A DNA stretch of 64,000 nucleotides from Combretum micranthum (taxonomy: Eukaryota > Streptophyta > Magnoliopsida > Myrtales > Combretaceae): assembly GCA_024138025.1 (NCBI GenBank), contig JAMXBD010000205.1:64501-128500 (forward strand), written 5' to 3'. Position 1 is the stretch's first letter; every line of letters starts with the position of its first letter. Made by a program: the position numbers and the translations under genes. Shown piece after piece: positions 61,607 to 64,000 of this stretch. The notes under the pieces are model-generated. The model saw only the letters and a list, made by a program, of their open reading frames with translations. It was not told the DNA's origin and searched no databases.

Positions 61607-63744
61607 GTGGTAAGTAAAAATAGTAACTTTTGAAAGAATTAAATAAGACTTGAACTTTTCGAATGTAAAGATAATGCGTAGTGCTCCTTCTCCATGGTTG
61701 TGTAATTGGCTTGAGTGGCAGTTAAGGTCCTGCTGGCATAGTGAATTGGTTAGAAATGCTTGTTTCTCCTCTGCCCTAGAAGAGCTCCTTTTGCTGAATC
61801 ACTAGCATCACACATGAGTTCTAAAGGCAAATTCCAATCCGAAGCTACCATTATAGGTGTTTGTGTGAGCTTCTGCTTTAGTAGCTCAAATGCTGTGTTG
61901 CATTCCTCATAAAAAACGAATGGAGACTCTTTTTCTAGAAGTCCGGTCAAGAGTTTGCCTATTTTTGAAATGTCTCGAATGAATCTCCTATAAAAGCCAG
62001 CATAACCAAGAAAGCTCCTAATGCCCTTAACTGTTTTGGTGGTGGTAATTTTGCAATAGTATCAATTTTTGAGGTGTTGTTGTATCACCTCGATACCCTT
62101 TCTTGAGATTCTGTGTCCTAGGACAATTCCTTCCTGTACCATAAAATGGCACTTCTCCCAACTCAACATGAGATTCATATCTTCACATCTTTGGAGGACC
62201 TTGTCTCAATTTTTAAGACAATTGTCAAATGATTTTTCAAATACAGAGAAATCGCCATAAAAACTTCCATTATGTCCTCTACATATTTTTCAAAAATAGC
62301 TAACATGCACCTTTGGAATGTTGCTAGAGCATTGTATAACCCGATATATGCGAAAATTCTATAAGGACATGTAAAAGTTGTTTTCTCTTGATCTTCTAGA
62401 GCTATAGGTATCTAGAAGTATCTAGACATCCCATTAAGAAAGCAATAGTACTCATGTCATGCTAGTCTTTCAAGCATCTGATCGATAAAAGCAAGGGGAA
62501 GTGGTCTTTTATGGTGGCATCATTTAACATTCTATAGTCTATACCAACCCGCCAACTAGTGATAGTTTGAGTTAGTATTAATTCATTTGATCATTGAGAA
62601 CTACTGTTATTCCTCATTTCTTTGGTACAACTTATGTGGGGCTCACCCAAGTATTGTCAGAAATGGGATAAATAATCCCTACATCTAAAAGTTTTAGCAC
62701 GTCCTTCATATTTGGGTTCAACTGTTTTTGTGGTTGGACCACAAGTTTGAAAGTATCTTCCATAAGAATTTTGTGTGTACAAAAGATAGGACTTATACCT
62801 TTTATGTCCGCAATTTTCCATGCTATAGCTTTCTTATGTTTTTCCAAAGTCTCTAAAGCTTTTTCTCCTACTCTTCATCGAGTTTAGAAGATATAATAAC
62901 AGGTAATTTGCAACCATCTTCCAAGAAAGCATATTCCAAATGATTTGGTAATTCTTTCAGCTTCAAATATGGTGGTTCTACAATGGAGGGCTTGAGCTGC
63001 CTAGCATCATCCTATTCTTTTCTTATCTCATCCTCGTTTTTTCCATTTTCTTCTTCACCTCCACTATTTAAAGATTCTTTCATAGGCTCATCATCATCTA
63101 TATTTTCCTTCCCAAAACAGAGCTTTTCAACCAAATCTTGATTTGATTCAAGAATCTCATCATCCATAAACTTAGTGTCAAACAATCATCATCATTTATT
63201 ATCCCTATTTCACACTTCTTGATAACTTTATTATCATTTCATCATCCCTTATTTTCAGCGCCAACTTCTCATTTTTAACATCAATAACTGCCTCTACGGT
63301 TGGCAGGAATAGTCTCCCCAAAATCAAAGGGACATCAATCTTTTCGTCTATATCTAGAATCACAAAATCAATAGGAAAGATGAAGTTCTGGACCTTAACA
63401 AGAACATCCTCAACTACTCCCTTGGAGTATCTAGTAGATTTATTAGCTAATTGTAAACTCATTCTTGTCGGTTTTGATTCTCTTAACCTCAGTTTCTTGA
63501 ACATGGTATAGGGCATGGGGTTAATGCTTGCCCCTAGGTCAGCTAATGCCTTTTCCACAGGGAGATTCCCTATGAAGCATGGTATGAGGAAACTCCCTAG
63601 TTCTTTCCTTTTTTTGGGGACCTTGTTCAACAAAACTGCAAAACAATCTCTTCTAAGGGTCACTAGGGACACCTCCTCTAAATCTTCTTATTGGAAAGCA
63701 ACTCTTCAAAAATTTTACATACTTTAGCATTTTCAAAAGTACAT
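61607..63744 (-). pseudogene. Athila-like gag end, protease, reverse transcriptase and RNase H start
   Basis: Reading leftwards on the minus strand: a gag C-terminus in broken frames (63744-63672), then an aspartic protease region open for 155 codons (63672-63205) with DLGASIN as active-site motif and the flap-side ILGRLFLPT. A linker follows (PPYLKLKELPNHLEYAF piece near 62990), then the reverse transcriptase start (62847-62632, KKAIAWKIADIKGISP ... LLDVGIIYPIS). The palm continues with frame breaks, then the RNase H start (61950-61750, SDWNLPLELMCDASDSAKGA). The catalytic YMDD-type box at about 62250-62260 is lost by a one-base deletion. RNase H continues at 53518 beyond the nested LTRs. 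Right of 63744 it is cut by a Tat-like LTR. These motifs are strongly Athila-like, but no part can be functional. Confidence 0.9.
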
Positions 63745-64000
63745 TGTCGAGCCTTGATTTTTTCACTATCTGGTTCATTTCTCTTAACCCGATTCACATT
63801 AAACCCGAACCCATTTAACATGAATCCTCGACTAGGGGTTAAAAGAAATTTTAATTTTGAAAACTTTTTAGAGTCGCCACCCCGATATAAATCGGGAAAA
63901 AATAAAAGCTTAGGATCAATGGGTCTGTTGATCCTAACTTAGCTACTAGCCTGCGAAAATTTGATTTAAAAAATCAACTGTTAAAACCAGATATCATGGA
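63745..64000 (+). mobile_element. Tat-like LTR start, plus strand
   Basis: Begins TGTCGAGCCTTG inside the Athila gag sequence and runs off the window. It matches, in the opposite orientation, 1575 down to about 1320, including TTCATTTCTC, AACCCATTTAACATGAATCC, CGACTAGGGGTTAAAAG and AGAGTCGCCACC. The target pentamer on this side would be TACAT (63740-63744). The plus-strand frame at 63691-63942 is a chance frame across the junction. Confidence 0.8.

Overview
The window is plant nuclear DNA, very AT-rich, and probably from a eudicot or other angiosperm. The evidence is one gene of the plant sterol C-22 desaturase family (CYP710A), plant-type LTR retrotransposons (Athila-like, Tat-like and a long-LTR gypsy family), MITE-like elements, a tRNA-derived SINE and many short AT microsatellites. 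I see no bacterial, organellar or rRNA sequence and no intact host gene. All assignments are read from sequence patterns and family knowledge; no search was run.

Layout. 1-1575 is a Tat-like LTR with a GC-rich tandem repeat, minus strand. About 1735-2541 is a piece of an Athila-type (TGATAA...) LTR. 2542-4740 holds MITE-like remnants. 4909-7251 is the CYP710A gene, broken by several one-base frame breaks and a 774-base AT-rich intron or insertion. 7252-15433 is mostly featureless AT-rich DNA. About 15434-20713 is a diverged long-LTR relative carrying a MITE-like insert and a TGATAA solo LTR (17711-19671) with exact target duplications. 20834-32593 is a deleted gypsy element on the minus strand: truncated 3' LTR, two gag remnants, a tRNA-Met-type primer binding site and a 4.86 kb 5' LTR. 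37191-42015, 44017-50229, 53519-61606 and 57347-61496 are further long LTRs without internal domains, best read as solo LTRs. 42189-43747 and 46901-48843 are two more TGATAA solo LTRs. 51647-63744 is a decayed Athila-like element on the minus strand, split by the 53519-61606 insertion and invaded at its right side by a second Tat-like LTR from 63745 to the window end.

The nesting is well ordered. Athila was hit inside its RNase H region by a long LTR (TSD GTGGT), which was itself hit by an inverted sister LTR (TSD AGCCT/CGCCT). Another long LTR (TSD TATAA) was hit by a TGATAA solo LTR (TSD GTGAT).

The most interesting signal lies inside the long-LTR family. Six copies plus one distant relative share the same layout downstream of the TATA box: a first 5' splice-like site, a 3' splice-like site about 1.5-1.9 kb further on, a small exon of roughly 60-100 bases, a second 5' splice-like site (GTGAGT), and a second 3' splice-like site about 0.6-0.8 kb later. 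The small exon holds a short acidic reading frame ending in D-Y/F-Y-x-stop in copies whose nucleotide sequences have diverged. This suggests a spliced, possibly peptide-coding leader within the LTR.
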